Shown in pieces: positions 34,805 to 46,928 of a stretch of 64,000 nt of DNA (positions within the stretch are counted from its first letter, which is position 1; the number at the start of each line of letters is the position of its first letter). Position numbers and translations under genes: made by a program. This DNA is from Armigeres subalbatus. Taxonomy: Eukaryota; Arthropoda; Insecta; Diptera; Culicidae. The stretch lies in contig NW_026943556.1 of the NCBI RefSeq assembly GCF_024139115.2, positions 1 to 64,000 of the forward strand, read 5' to 3'. Under the pieces are notes generated by a model, which saw only the letters and a program-made list of their open reading frames with translations, was not told the DNA's origin and did not search any database.

Positions 34805-35066
34805 GTGGAATGTATTCAACCGTCTAAGACGAGTTGAGTAACCTCCATTTAATTCCACCAATTATTTCGATATCTTTGCAGATACGTATTTTAACCACAA
34901 TTGTGTGGTCGTCTTCAGTGTTTCGTAATTGACTTGAGTCGAGTCAAGTACGAGACACTGAAGACGACCACACAGTTGTGGTTGAAATACGTATCTGCAA
35001 AGATATCGAAATAATTGGTGGAATTAAATGGAGGTTACTTAACTCGTCTTAGACGGGCGAAATGTT
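34805..35066. mobile_element. Foldback MITE family F1, near-perfect palindrome
   Basis: Arms of about 125 bp are complementary with only a few mismatches, meeting at 'gacttgagtcgagtcaag' near 34937. Both arms hold 'accaattatttcgatatctt' and 'gtggtcgtcttcagtg' or their complements. This is the youngest-looking or best gene-converted of the five F1 copies here. Confidence 0.85.
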
Positions 35067-37285
35067 TGTTTAGAATTCCAAATCTATCTTTCCAAGCATC
35101 ACAGTTCTAAGTCTACTGTGTGAATGACACGAAAACATAAAATTGAAATAAAGGACTTCGTTTTGGGCAATTGTTATAGTAGATGATGTGAAAGAGGACA
35201 TTTCAGTGCTAAATAAGTGTTCACTGTTCAATAAGGATATGTGGTATTTCGAAAAATTTCGTTTCAGGTAATTCGCATCTAAATTCCGCGGAATTTGAGC
35301 ATGGCGAAATCTGATTTCTTGATTTCGTTTCTTTTCGTAAATATCCAAAATTATCGCCAACAAAAGCTAGCTTTTAACGAAATTAAACGGAATTTCGAAG
35401 CAAATTTCAACTAATACCAAACTATATGAAATCGAAAAATTTCGGCTGCGCCGCTGAACAAAACCATAAAGTTAGTGTTCAAGAATATTCTAGAAACATT
35501 TTTCAAATAGGCTGTATTTGACCTTGCAATAATAAACAGAAAATACTTTCTATTTAGCAACGCACGATACTACCAGATAGTTCGGAATCCATTCTCTCTG
35601 TTGGGTACATTATTTGACCAAACTATTTTTAATGAAGCGCACAGTTGTCGTTCCAAAAATCAAAGTCAGAATCAATTACGACTATTTGGAAAATTTCTTA
35701 GATATGATATGCAAATTCTTCTATTTACCTTTACTCGGAATCCTAGTCTGAATCAATTAATACGTAGGATAGTTTTTAGATATCTTCCAAAAATCTGGTT
35801 AGAAATGTTCAAGCAAAAACGTTGTGCATTTACAATAATATTGTTTAGATTTTCGATGAGTTCGTCGATATATAACACTATTGGTCATCTACACAATTTG
35901 CACAGCTTTAATGGTTTAATCAATGCTAATCTGAAAGATCTATCTTTTCGCCTCTGAATGGAAAAAGTCTGTTGCAACATTTACATTCATTTCCTCTAGA
36001 GGCCAAAATCAAAAATGTAACTGCACCAGGGAATCAATATTAGGGCAACGCCCAACAATATACTCTTTGTCATCAGCAGAGCTTGTTACTGACAAACGCA
36101 CCTAGCGACAAACCTTTATCCGAACCCGAACACAATATGACAAGAATCATTTGCCTTGCATGCTCTTATATTTCCGAGAATACAATGCTAATTTTGTAAT
36201 CATTGTTCGATTCTCGAATATTTCCATAAAATCAGAAACTATGATAGCACAAAATCGAAATTTGCTCTAGAAATAATGCAAAATAACGGGTTGACAAGTT
36301 AGCAACAAGATTTTCTTCTTTTTTGTTGCAGACAAAAATTTTCGGATCTTTGTCATTATTATCTCTGACAAAAACAAAGCTTTGTCGTTGGTTCGCTTTT
36401 GTCGCTTGTTTCGCACGCGCATTCCAAAAAAAAATGATTCCCTGAACTGCACGCAAAACCGGAACTACTGAAAGTTGCGTCAATTATACTCATTTTCTTC
36501 AAAAATAGGACAACCTAAAACTAAGTAAAAGCTACTAGGGTAAAATAGTGGACCCTAGTAGCGAAATTTTGCTCTTCCTGGCATGAGGAGTGGAAATTTT
36601 CAAAATATTAGTTCTGCGTGATATCTAATATCAAGCTCCGCATCTCCTCTTCACGATACATACTCGACGTTATTCGTTGAAATTAACATTTCAAAGTCTG
36701 ACTGAATTTACTCCATAGTAGACCCCTGGGGTCCATAATAGGAAATTTCGTTTCGTTACATTTCGTCAAGAAAAATGTGTTCTCGTAGACCCTCTGTTCA
36801 AACTTAATTTTGTTCTTTAACTTGCTACAACCTTGACATCTCAACTAACTAAAGGAAAAGCTTCTCAAGCCATTTGTTGTAAAAACCATTAAAACGTACC
36901 ACCAGAAACGCTGAAAGAAAATAAACAGTTCGTCCAAGTGACTCGAGCTCTAGAGTGTATTATATAATGTACTTCACAAAATGGAACCCGTCATCGATAA
37001 GACGGCGTCATCGAGATATCAGAAACTGTCTCTATTTTCATTCATGGATAGTATGGTTACCATTCTTAATAATAGCAGACCAAATCGCTTTGAACTCTAT
37101 CAGCCCTTTTCAAATAATATTTCAATTTAATATCTGTACAACACACTACACCGGTGTTTCGCTTTCAATGTTAAAAACAAACATATAGGGAAAAGTTTCA
37201 TTTGGCAGCATTTCCATTTCCGTCCTCAACATTTTCTACTCAGCCGCATCTCAATCAATTACTTAACATTTTATTGTAAGTGTTT
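35067..37285. other. No identifiable gene
   Basis: AT-rich sequence. Frames of 97 codons (35070-35363, minus) and 118 codons (35601-35957, plus) have no recognised domain. 36530-36760 contains 'gggtaaaatagtggacccta' and 'ccctggggtccataatagg', suggestive of an old MITE without clear ends. Confidence 0.45.
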
Positions 37286-37287
37286 AT

Positions 37288-37500
37288 TTAAGCTGGTGGT
37301 GAGATAACGCGAAGGTCGTGGCTGAAGGCAGTGGTTTCGACTCGCCCAGTCTAGGAGATTTTCGGTTAAAATGTTCAAGGCATTACATCGTGTAAGTCCT
37401 GGAATGCAAAAGTTACAACTAAGCTTAGAAATATCGAATTGATTAATTGTGGAAATGCTCAATTAATCCAGTAGAATATCATGCCAACAAAGAAGTCTTA
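37288..37500 (+). mobile_element. Feilai-like SINE, diverged copy
   Basis: The plus strand follows the SINE order with many changes: tRNA-like head 'ctggtggtgagataacgcg', B-box remnant 'gtggtttcgactcgcccagt', body 'tacatcgtgtaagtcctgga', 'ggaaatgctcaattaatcc', then 'atgccaacaaagaag'. It is older than the other copies. Confidence 0.55.
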
Positions 37501-38700
37501 GCTTTTATTGTTAGCATCCCTCTCGCTCGAATATGATCGCTGCACTACATCCAAACACCTCTGTTAGTGCACCAATTTACTCCAAGTCTACACTTTCCAT
37601 CAACACACAAATACCACGAAATAAGAAAAGACGAGTTGACAGTAGTCCTGCATATTCCGCATTCACCCATACACGTGGTGAAATCACCACCCAACCACCC
37701 AACGCCATAACCCAGAGTCATATTTTCATCCAAAAATTAACCTCTCTTATTCATCACACACCTGTCATCGCCCTATTCGCCGTGCACCCATCACACTGCT
37801 TAGTGTATTCTACGCTAAATGCAACTTTTGCAGCTTACGTCATAATGATATCCTGTCCCGACCTGATGATGATGATGATGACGACGGCGATGGTGCACAC
37901 ACCAAAACCGAGCGGACAGACTGATATGACAGCAGAAGGCTGCGGACCTATCCACCAGTTTTCATGTTGCTGTTGTTGTGAAGGGGTTTGTTTTGTCTTT
38001 AACGGCGAAAATGAAGAGAAACCTCTTCAGCCGAGCCCAAAATAGATTCGTTGCTCGTTGTCTCAACCACGCGCCGCGTTGGAACAATTTCGTATAGGCG
38101 TAGGTTTGCAAGGAACATCAGGCACAAGAATAGTGTCAACCACCTTGCTCGGGAATTTTTCGTCCGAAGAGCCAACAACGAATCGCTACGTCCGTCGTCG
38201 TCGTCGTCGTTGTCGCTTGGACTGTGGTTTGTTGGGAGAACAAAAGTAATGAAACTTTGATGTTTGGCGGGAATGGTTTGCTGGGGAGGGTGGTGGTATT
38301 ACTTTTCATTATTATTTAGATGGAAAGAAAGACAGCAGAAATGAAATGTCACTATACCTGGAGTGCTGGCTACTCTGGTGTAATTAGTGAGGAATGATTT
38401 ATGCGCTTGTGGGCGAGAATGCGAGGAAGTCATTCCACATTCGTAATAAAGGGTGACACTTCATACTGCAAATTGTTCACGATATTTGATATGCAAAAGC
38501 ATCCGGAGGAGTAATTTCGTAATAGACTATAATTTCGCAGTTGGACTATTAATAAAACTTTCTTTGATGCATAGAAGGTGTAACGAGTAATAAATGACGA
38601 ACTTTCAATAATATTTTCAGATTAAATATCTTGCTGTGCATATGCACAGCACATGTTTGAAATGGACAAATTGATATGAAATTTGCGAAAAGAATCCACG
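37501..38700. other. Low-complexity, GC-richer stretch with an uncertain ORF
   Basis: Trinucleotide runs (gatgatgatgatgatgac near 37865 and gtcgtcgtcgtcgtcg near 38192) and tgttgctgttgttg dominate. An ATG frame at 37533-38045 encodes 170 residues, including five-residue Met and Cys runs produced by these repeats. It has no recognised domain and I do not call it a gene. 'gctgtgcatatgcacagc' near 38633 is a perfect palindrome. Confidence 0.35.
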
Positions 38701-38702
38701 TG

Positions 38703-39142
38703 TCTTGAGGGACTCGAACCTCAACCTCCTACTCTAGATAGGCGTGATAACCGTCATTAGTCGTCTGAGCACGTCCGCACAGTAAGGCAATCAATCTCAT
38801 CAAATGCTTTAGCCAAGCAAGCCTTTGGCACAGCAGAGTGCGATTGATTCGTATTCTATATCAGTCCGCCCAGCCGTTGTTGGGGCATGAGTCGATCCTC
38901 TCGTTTAATAAACTGTGCACTCGCTTGACTGTGGATATACAACAGTAAAGCACATCTGAGATTGGACAAATCAAGCATCCGAAAGATATTCAATTTGAAA
39001 AAGAGAGCTAACCGCTGTGGAGGTTGGTACTTGGATTCTGATGGCTTTTCCGCAAACGTGACCTTTAAGTGGTCTTGTTGTGTGTAGGGGTTATCACGCC
39101 TATCTAGAGAATAGGAGGTTGAGGTTCGAGTCCTCCAATCAA
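38703..39142. mobile_element. Element with tRNA-like inverted ends
   Basis: The left arm (38703-38753) is the complement of 'ggttatcacgcctatctaga' and 'gtaggaggttgaggttcgag'. The right arm (39088-39142) reads the same on the plus strand. Each arm carries 'gaggttcgagtcc', a good pol III B-box/T-arm sequence, and they point outward from the centre. On the left arm's minus strand an A-box-like 'cgtgctcagacga' lies about 50 bp upstream of the B-box, as in a tRNA. The T-stem pairs poorly and no acceptor stem forms, so neither arm is a functional tRNA. Whether this is two inverted SINE heads or one transposon is open. Confidence 0.55.
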
Positions 39143-39342
39143 GTAGAAAAAATGGTTTTCGTACGCGCTTGCCGAATAATAATGCAATTAATTGTTAATA
39201 TTTTCAGAGTTTTAAAGTCACTTACTCATGGGCCCTGAGCACATAAGGCGCCTCAGGCCTCATCAAATCAGATATTTCCTGAAATTTGATTATATACGCC
39301 AAAATTGTTCTGAGAAAAGAAAAAATTTGCCATTTTTAAATG

Positions 39343-39572
39343 AAAATACTGAGGGTGGCTGGGTTCGATTCGGTGCCGGTCTAGGCAATTTTCGGATTTG
39401 AAACTGTCTGATTTCCCTGGCATAAAAGTATCATCGTGTTAGCCTCATGATACAGAATGCAAAAATGGTACCTTGGGTTAGAAACCCGCAGTTAATAACT
39501 TGGAAGTGCTAAATGAACATTAAGCTGCAGGCAATGTCCCAGTGGAGGATGTAATGCCAATAAGAAGAAGAC
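39343..39572 (+). mobile_element. Feilai-like SINE, 5'-truncated
   Basis: It starts at 'gagggtggctgggttcgatt', the B-box, so the A-box half is missing. The body is complete: 'agtatcatcgtgttagcctc', 'cgcagttaataacttgg', 'atgaacattaagctgc', ending 'gatgtaatgccaataagaag' plus tail. 5' truncation is expected for LINE-mobilised elements. Confidence 0.75.
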
Positions 39573-41150
39573 TCCCGGCCAAAAGTTTGAGCTCACTCTC
39601 GAAAATATTGGCAAATGTTTTTTCCTTGTTATCCTTCGTCAGATTTCGGTATTATCTTTTTTATCTACATAAGTAATAAATTAAGATACTCATTTTCTAA
39701 TATTTATGTTATAAAAATATTTTGGTTTTTCTCAAAATTGAACCCACAAATTTTCGAATAAAAAGTGGATCAGAACATTTTAATCATCTTTGAAACACAT
39801 TGATGAAATTGCGGAAAAAATGTTTTATTTTAAAATCAAAATATTTACTCAGGACATGGTATCGGCCAAAAGTTGGTTCGCTCTCCTAATATGCGATTTA
39901 ATTCAATTTTAGCCGAATATTGTTTGACGTATAGTTCTTGACGTTTTGATTGAAACTCACTTTCTTCAATTTATATTTTGCCTGAAAAAGGGTGAACCCT
40001 AACTTGGCCGATGTCACCACACTTGAGTGAACATATTGATTTTAAAATAAAAATAAAATTTGCCTCAATTTTATTAATGCGTCTCAAAGATAATAATCAT
40101 TCGAATATCTTCCTCTCCATTACACAATAAATCATTACCACTAGATTGGGTAGTTTGTTAAATTCAAATCTACACCAACCAATTTAGCAATCGAAAGATT
40201 TCCAAAATTTTTTCAAAACGTGTATTAATCCTTGCAACAGATGTTCAGCTTGTTATCTTGTTACCCGTCTTTTGTTTTTTTTTAGTTTCATTTTTGCCAC
40301 CTTGAGCTACGCAACGATTTATACTATTTTTTGCTATAACTTATATCAAAATTGGTATAGTTGAAAGATTCTTTCAAGATGGTTCACCTGGGTTGTATTT
40401 CAAAAAACTAATTATTTGTTTTTTTTCTATGAAGTATTTTTCCACAACTTCATACCATGAAATGGCCAACCACTGCGCCAATACTAGCAGTTGTCAATAA
40501 AATCAATGACTCCTAAAATTTGATTCAGATTGAATAGAATCGAAAACATGAAAACGACTGAAAATTTAAACATATCAACAACATCAAAAATAAAAATATT
40601 GAAAAATTAAAAAAAATGTCTACAGTGTATATTTTTTTACATAACCTAAAAATTTCCGAAAACACCAAAACGATCGGACAAACCGTTTAAGTTAGTTTTT
40701 TAAGTATTCAAGGTATTTTTGCTCAGGCACTTCAAAAGTAAGACTAAAGTTAAAATGGCAAACCAATTATGCAAATTATGTTGTTTGATCACAAAGAGTG
40801 CCAAATTTCACGGAGAGCATGAGCATGAGCATGATGAGCATGAGCATGAGCATGATTGACGCCTACGGTGCTACTCTTATTGCAGGCCAGCAATTACACA
40901 GAGAACCACTAGATGAAGTTTGGTATTAACATCATCTTCAATGTAAGAACTGGTGACCTAAAATAAACAATACCAGCGCCGGTCGTGTCCGAATGCAAGT
41001 CAATTAAAGAATAGGTAGGAAATTATTGACGTGATACTCGCTTTGAAGGAAGCCGACGAGTCATCTGCACTTCCACGAGAAATCACTGGGATGTTGGATA
41101 TATGGGGTGGAGGTGTGGCAGGGTTCGTTTTGGTAAACGATCTGCCGGTA
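39573..41150. other. No identifiable gene; hexamer tract inside
   Basis: AT-rich sequence. A (gagcat)n tract with one shift lies at about 40817-40857. No open frame of interest. Confidence 0.5.
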
Positions 41151-41151
41151 T

Positions 41152-41301
41152 GGTCAATGCACCGAATGAAGCACAATGACGTTTGAGACGGGCGCTGTTT
41201 ACTAAAATGAACACTTGCATGAACTCGATGAATGAAAAAGTATTCATTCTTAGTAAACAGCGCACCCTCAAACGTCAATGATGAACTCGGTGCATTGGAC
41301 C
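41152..41301. mobile_element. MITE, ~54-bp terminal inverted repeats
   Basis: The left arm 'ggtcaatgcaccga', 'caatgacgtttgag' and 'gcgctgtttacta' matches the complement of the right arm 'tagtaaacagcgc', 'ctcaaacgtcaatg' and 'tcggtgcattggacc'. It is 150 bp in total and produces overlapping minus-strand frames that are not genes. Confidence 0.7.
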
Positions 41302-41849
41302 ATAGCTGTAGTTTGATTTAAAACAAAAACAATCGAAAAACGCTAAATATTTTAATTATGGAATGCGAACTAAATTTTACTTTCTGATAAACTTACTCAC
41401 CCGTACAAAGCAAAACTATTCGACGACCGGCCGATCGATCTGCTTACTGGAGAATCTGAAACACGAGAAATCACGCACTGAACTGATTAACTTTATTACC
41501 GGCATCGCAATGCAGTACAAATATTTTGACCGATCGCGATCGTTCTGCTGTCCGAAACAAGAGAAATCACGCACTCCCACAAAGTGCCAAATTTCACGTA
41601 AATGAAAAATACAAAGCTGAAATCTCGAAAAAACATGATTTCAAAGAATTGCTGCTTTGTTATAAATTCTCCGGAAATTCCTTCTGAACTTTCTTTGGCC
41701 TTTAGTAGTACAAAATTCCTACCAGAAATTTTGTTGGAAGACTTTATATGGAAATTTATTGAAGAATTAAATAGGAAATCCTTAGGAAAATTTCGGCTGT
41801 ATGTTGGAATCGAAGCACACCTCATTGATGTTACTGATATTTTCTTGAT

Positions 41850-44310
41850 CCACTTCAATGTCCAGCCAAAATGTAGCTCCATAAACTCAATCGGTTGTGC
41901 TTGTACATCAGTTGTCAATTTCAACGGCCGTCCTTCATCAGAATATCACGTCACGGCTAACGATGACGTCATCTGCTGCTGGAATGTATTCGGAAACCTT
42001 TTGAATGTTCACTGTAAACTGAAAACGCCTTCTCAGATTTCGAATCGAACTTTTCGCTTCTGTCTTGCCCGATGAACCATCACTCTAGATCCGAACATGC
42101 GTAAATGTTCAAATTGGTTTATTCGACTCAAGCCTCTTCCGGTGTTTTGATTCCACAGTTCGGCTAAAGCTTCTGTTTATCAGGTGCTGTGTGATATTGC
42201 TTCCGCCCAAAACATTTTTGGTAATCCTGCGTCGTTCAGCATAGACCTTGCTGTTTCAACCAGTGTACGATTCATTCGTTCTGCTTTTCCGTTATGTTCA
42301 GGAGATATGGACAAGTCCTTTGAAGAATTACCCATCTTGCTGCATGAGCTTCCTGAATGCTGAATTACATACTCTGTTCCATTATCTGTACGTAGAATCT
42401 TGAGACGTCTTCCAGATTGGGCTCTACTAATGCATTGAACTGCTCATAAACTTCCTTGACTTGCTGCTTTGACTCAATGAAATACAGGAACACCTTGTGA
42501 CTTGCGTCACTAAACGTTACAAAATAGCGACTCCTCAATGGAAGGAACTTCAATCGGACACAAACGTCGGAATGTACCAATCCAATAATCAGTTGCATGT
42601 GATCACTCGAATGGAATGAACTTCTCTTGTGTTTACCTTTGCACAAGCTATGCAATCAGGCATGTCTGTTACTCGCAGTTCCAGTCCATCCACTAGGGTA
42701 ACAAGTTTTCTGATATAGTCCTTGTTCAAATGTCGAAGTCTTCTATTATAAATGGTTTCTGAGATCGTTTCGTAAGCAGCCTATACATACCATTCTCTTG
42801 AATTCAGTAACGACTTCTTCACCATTTTGTCTCTTTCGCAACCATCGGAATTAGAATACCGTCATATTTTTTCCCAAATTTTGCTGATGGATAAAAGATT
42901 TGCTGATAGCTCTGGAACCATCAATACATCTTCAACTTGAATTGGTTCTTTCTCTAATTCCAAATTCACTGTCTTTTTGCAATAGAATTAATGCATTGAC
43001 CACTTGCTGTATCGATAGGATGTACCCAATCTATTTGCTTTAGGTATCTTCTGACCCGTTCTGAGGATGCCCCAGAATCGAAAACCTGTCTTCACTTCCG
43101 CATCCCATCGTCCATGATGCACACAATGCCTTGCTTTGGATTTCGATGTAGACTTTGTGGACACCTTGCGCAAAATGCCCTGGCTTGTTACATATAAAAC
43201 AGACTCCATTTTCTGGTTGCTTTTCAAGTATTTCGGCTTTGATTTCGTATAAAGAGCTCCACCAGTACCGCAATTCTTCAACGGCTATTTCACATCTTGA
43301 ATGATTTTGTTTTCACCACATCAGCTGTGAGATTGATACCGGATGCTTGCAATTCCATAATCATTGGATTATAGTACTCTGGTAACCCTTTCAACAATAA
43401 AGACGCGAGCCATTGATCATTAACTTCGAAGCCGATTTCGCTTAAATCATTCGCTGTTGTCACTAACTGATCCAGGTAATTTTCAACACTTTCGCATTCG
43501 TCCAACTTGATTGATGTCAGCTTATCCAGTAATCCAAACCTTCTTATTAATCCGTTGTCTTGAAATGCTTGCTGTAACTTGTCCCAAGCTTCTTTTGATG
43601 TGATCGCTGTTCTTACCAAGCTGAAGTTATGTTTCTCCAAGCTTAAACAAATGATCGCCAAGCTCCTCACACATATCTTGATCAACGTTCTGAAATCATT
43701 GGTTTTACCCTCTCTAAGTTCCTTCACGAATCAGATCATTTTCATCGCAAAAGACCAGGAAGTATAATTCTGTCGTCCTTTGTTTCTCCATCACCGGTAG
43801 ACTAGCTGTTTCGAAAGTGCGAACCGGATCTATTGAATGCACTGATCATGTAATTTTCAACACTTTCGCATTCGTCCAACTTGATTGATGTCAGCTTATC
43901 CAGTAATCCAAACCATTTTTTAATCCGTTGTCTTGAAATGCTTGCTGTAACTTGTCCCAAGCTTCTTTTGATGTGATCGCTGTTCTTACCAAGCTGAAGT
44001 TATGTTTCTCCGTTTGAACAAATGGTCACCAAAGCTCGCTCACACATGTCTTGATCAACGTTCTGAACATCTATTGGTTTTACGCTCTCTAAGTTCCTTC
44101 ACGAATCAAGATCATTTTCATCGCAAAGACCAGGAAGTATAATTCGTCCCTTAGTTTCTCCATCACCGGTAGACTAACTGCGTTTCGAACGTGCGAACGG
44201 ATCTATTGAATACACTCACTTACTAGTAGTTGCACCATCACCTCCACTAGTTCCACTTCGCTTGTACTCCTACCGCTTTGAATATTCGCATCATCCCTTG
44301 GAAGAACCAT
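41850..44310 (-). pseudogene. Ty1/Copia retrotransposon, gag-protease-integrase, decayed and 3'-truncated
   Basis: Reading the minus strand, an ATG at 44310 opens gag. A UBN2/gag region runs through 43727-43290 (WDKLQQAF, LDQLVTTANDL, SLLLKGLPEYY). Then comes a CCHC knuckle (CFICNKPGHFAQG, its last Cys displaced by a frameshift) near 43205. The aspartic protease site DSGAS is at 43065-43079. Integrase follows: a CxxC at about 42643-42654, the first catalytic Asp in HSDVC at 42566-42568, RYFVTFSDASHKVFLY, and the catalytic Glu in EHNGKAERMNRTL at 42279-42281. A relic of the RDVIF motif near 41950 ends the recognisable homology. Reverse transcriptase and RNase H are missing. Frameshifts and stops between every domain show it is inactive. 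Confidence 0.85.
43476..44216 (-). repeat. 374-bp tandem duplication within Copia gag
   Basis: 43476-43849 and 43850-44216 are direct repeats, each starting 'gtaattttcaacactttcgc' and ending near 'ggatctattgaa'. They differ by substitutions and many 1-2 bp indels, e.g. 'ccttcttattaatccg' against 'attttttaatccg'. The outer copy supplies the gag N-terminus near the ATG; the inner copy continues into the rest of gag. Confidence 0.8.
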
Positions 44311-44367
44311 CTCGGACAATTTGATAACTGAGCGACATATCTTTTCTTCAAACAATGGCCAATAACT

Positions 44368-44381
44368 CTGGGCCCATAACC
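44368..44381 (-). promoter_or_regulatory. Copia primer-binding site (initiator Met tRNA internal fragment)
   Basis: The minus strand reads ggttatgggcccag. Its complement, ctgggcccataacc, is the anticodon-arm sequence of eukaryotic initiator tRNA-Met, the known primer fragment of Drosophila copia. It lies about 60 bp before the gag ATG and marks where the 5' LTR should end. Confidence 0.75.
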
Positions 44382-44523
44382 ACTTGAGAGTTAAAGAAAA
44401 CACGTCCGTATTGGATGTAGTTTAAATGAAAACTTTTATTATTCCGTTTACTACCTCTAAACATGGTTTCTAGGATAAACGGTTACTACCAAATAAGGGA
44501 TATCTGGGTTACTACTTTTTCAT
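44382..44523 (-). repeat. Probable 5' LTR remnant of the Copia element
   Basis: This sequence lies directly upstream of the primer-binding site on the minus strand, which is where the LTR belongs. It is AT-rich and contains 'aataataaaag', a possible polyadenylation context. The outer boundary is uncertain because the 3' LTR is missing and no target duplication can be tested. Confidence 0.4.
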
Positions 44524-46055
44524 CTGTTCATAAATAATGAAATTAAAGAAGAAGAATTTATTTGAGAAAATCTGAAATAATTTCTGATGCAATTCCTTAG
44601 CAAATGAAGGAGATCTTAACCAATTTGCAGGAATTCTCAAGCAGTTTTCATATAAGAAATTTATAAAGGAATTATCCTAAAAGAATTTCGGAAACAGGAA
44701 CTGAAACAATTTGCTTAAAGAAAGGTAGGTAAAAGATATCAGAAAAGCTTTCAGGAATTACAAACAAATGAATTAACAAAGGAATTCAAAAGAATTTTCC
44801 GAAGGAATTTCTAAAATAATTTCGAAGAAATTCTAAGAATTAGTGAAGGAATTCTCGAAGAAATCCCTGAAAGATTTTTGAAGTTCTCAAAGGTATTTCC
44901 GAAAATAAATTGGAGGATTCCTTTGGAAACTCTCATAATTCCTTAGAAAATTCAAAGAAGGAATTATAAGAAAAAATCGAAAACTCATTCGGATATCCCT
45001 TTACTAATTCTTTTGGAATTTCCTAATAATTTTTTGGAAAATCCTGGAAGTTCTTACGGAAACTGTATTAGAAGAAACACCATCTTTGACCAGAGATCGT
45101 ACAGACTGACAACGAACGGGACACATAACACCCAGTGGTCTAGTGGAATAGTTTTCGTATCACGAAAGTTTCTTTACCGAGGTCCACACTCCACAGCACG
45201 TGTAACAAGCGATTTACGTCGCCCATAACTTCGAGATTTCTTTAACAGAAACTTCCAAAATTTCTTTAGGAAACCTTTGGAAATTCTTTTAGGTATTTCA
45301 TCGGAAATTGATTTAGAGTTTTGGAATGAATTCTGCCAGTACATTCTCAAAACCCTTCGAAACTATAGGAATAATTTCTTGGAACTCTTCGAAAATTTAA
45401 TAGGAATTCCTTCGGTCATTCTTCCGGATCTTTTGAGCAACTCTTCCAAAATTCATTTGGACTCAGAGATTCTTCAGAAATTCACGGAATTTTAAGATTT
45501 CAGGAATCTCTACAGAAAATCTGGTAGGAATTATTTTAGGAATCCTTTGTAAATTTCATTAGGAAATGGCTTAGGGAATTCCTTCGAGATTTCTTCAGAA
45601 ATTCTTTTCAGGAGATCCTTTTAAATTTACGTTAGAAACCCTTCAATTCCTTTACGATTTCCTATTTCATACTTTAATAATTTTCTGGAATTAATTCATA
45701 ATTAAGGAATACTTGCTGCAAAATTTTCATGAATTATACATTGTTTTACTTAGAAATTTTTGAGAAATTTACAAAGGCCTTTCGACAGGTTTACGCAAGA
45801 AACCCTGTAGGAGTATTCAAATGAAACGCTGGGAATTTTGTAAATTAATCCAAAGGAGTTTCGAAAAAATTTCTGGACGATTTTCAGGAGAAATTTTAGG
45901 AGGTATTTCCAAATTTATTTCAGTATATTCCTTCGAAAATCCTGACAGTAGTAAACTTAACCTTGTTTAGAATCTAGCATAAGACATCTTGCCAAATATA
46001 AAACCAAATATATCGGAATTGCAGTCAATCTTTCATCCAGAGCGTTAATGAATAA
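44524..46055. repeat. AT-rich degenerate ggaattcctt minisatellite
   Basis: Imperfect units such as 'aaggaattctcgaagaaat' and 'aggaattccttcg' fill the stretch. A different segment (about 45058-45235) is embedded: 'cacccagtggtctagtggaa' resembles a tRNA A-box and is followed by 'ttttcgtatcacgaaag', a small stem-loop, suggesting a tRNA-derived SINE scrap. No gene. Confidence 0.55.
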
Positions 46056-46059
46056 ACCT

Positions 46060-46640
46060 TCCAATGAATGATTAAATTTGTTATGATTAAATCATTGAAC
46101 TCTACGATTAAAGATTATGATTAATGATTTCTTCATTTTGACAATGACTAATGATTATGATTTAGATTAAATTAATTTTGAAATGATTAACGATTATGAT
46201 TAATGAATAAAACGTTTGGTATGATTAACGATTACCGATCGTGATTAAATGTCGACAATATGGGTATGATTAATGATTAACGATAGATATGATTAATGAA
46301 TAATGATTAATGAATAATCAAATTAAACTATTTGCATATTGATCTATAATCAAGTAACCTTTCTATCAATCTGTTAATATACGTATAAAATTGTATGATT
46401 ATGATGAAAGATTAATGAATAAAAGCGATGTATGCAATGATTAAAATTGATGATTAATGAAAAACTCAAAACAATCATGAATATGATTAGTGATTAATGA
46501 TTAAATGTAAAATCTATTATTAACAATTAGTGATTAATGATTGAATCGAATTTTTGCATGATTATGATTAATGAATAAAGATTAAATAATCATTATTCAT
46601 TAATCGATTAAATTATGATTATTCACTAATGCTCTGCTTT
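46060..46640. repeat. gattaatga/atgattaa low-complexity array
   Basis: Nearly 600 bp composed of gattaatg, attatgatt and aatgaata words in changing order, without a strict period. No coding potential. Confidence 0.75.
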
Positions 46641-46928
46641 CATCATATTTCTTCGGACATTCTCAACAGTTCCTTGTGAATTTATATCTTCTTATACCGC
46701 AGTTCCAGTATTCATGCAGGGATATTTCACGAATTTATCAAAAGTTCGTGCAGAAAATCCTCAGACATTTTATTGTTGGAAATGCCCCAGGATTTGATTC
46801 GGTCATTCAAAAATCTTTCAGACATAACTTCAAAATTCGTAAATTCATTAAAAATTCTATGAGGAATCATTCGGAAGTTACGCTAGGAGGTCTTTCGAGA
46901 ATTTCATCTAAAATCTGTGGTAGTCCAT

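Noticed and set aside
37533..38045. 170-codon ATG-initiated ORF
   Set aside because: Trinucleotide repeats produce Met and Cys runs; no domain and no sign of exon boundaries.
39088..39142. Possible tRNA gene (gaggttcgagtcctcc)
   Set aside because: No 7-bp acceptor stem, weak D-arm, and an inverted partner 335 bp away; treated as an element terminus.
41000..41278. 92-codon minus-strand ORF
   Set aside because: It largely overlaps the inverted arms of the MITE at 41152-41301.
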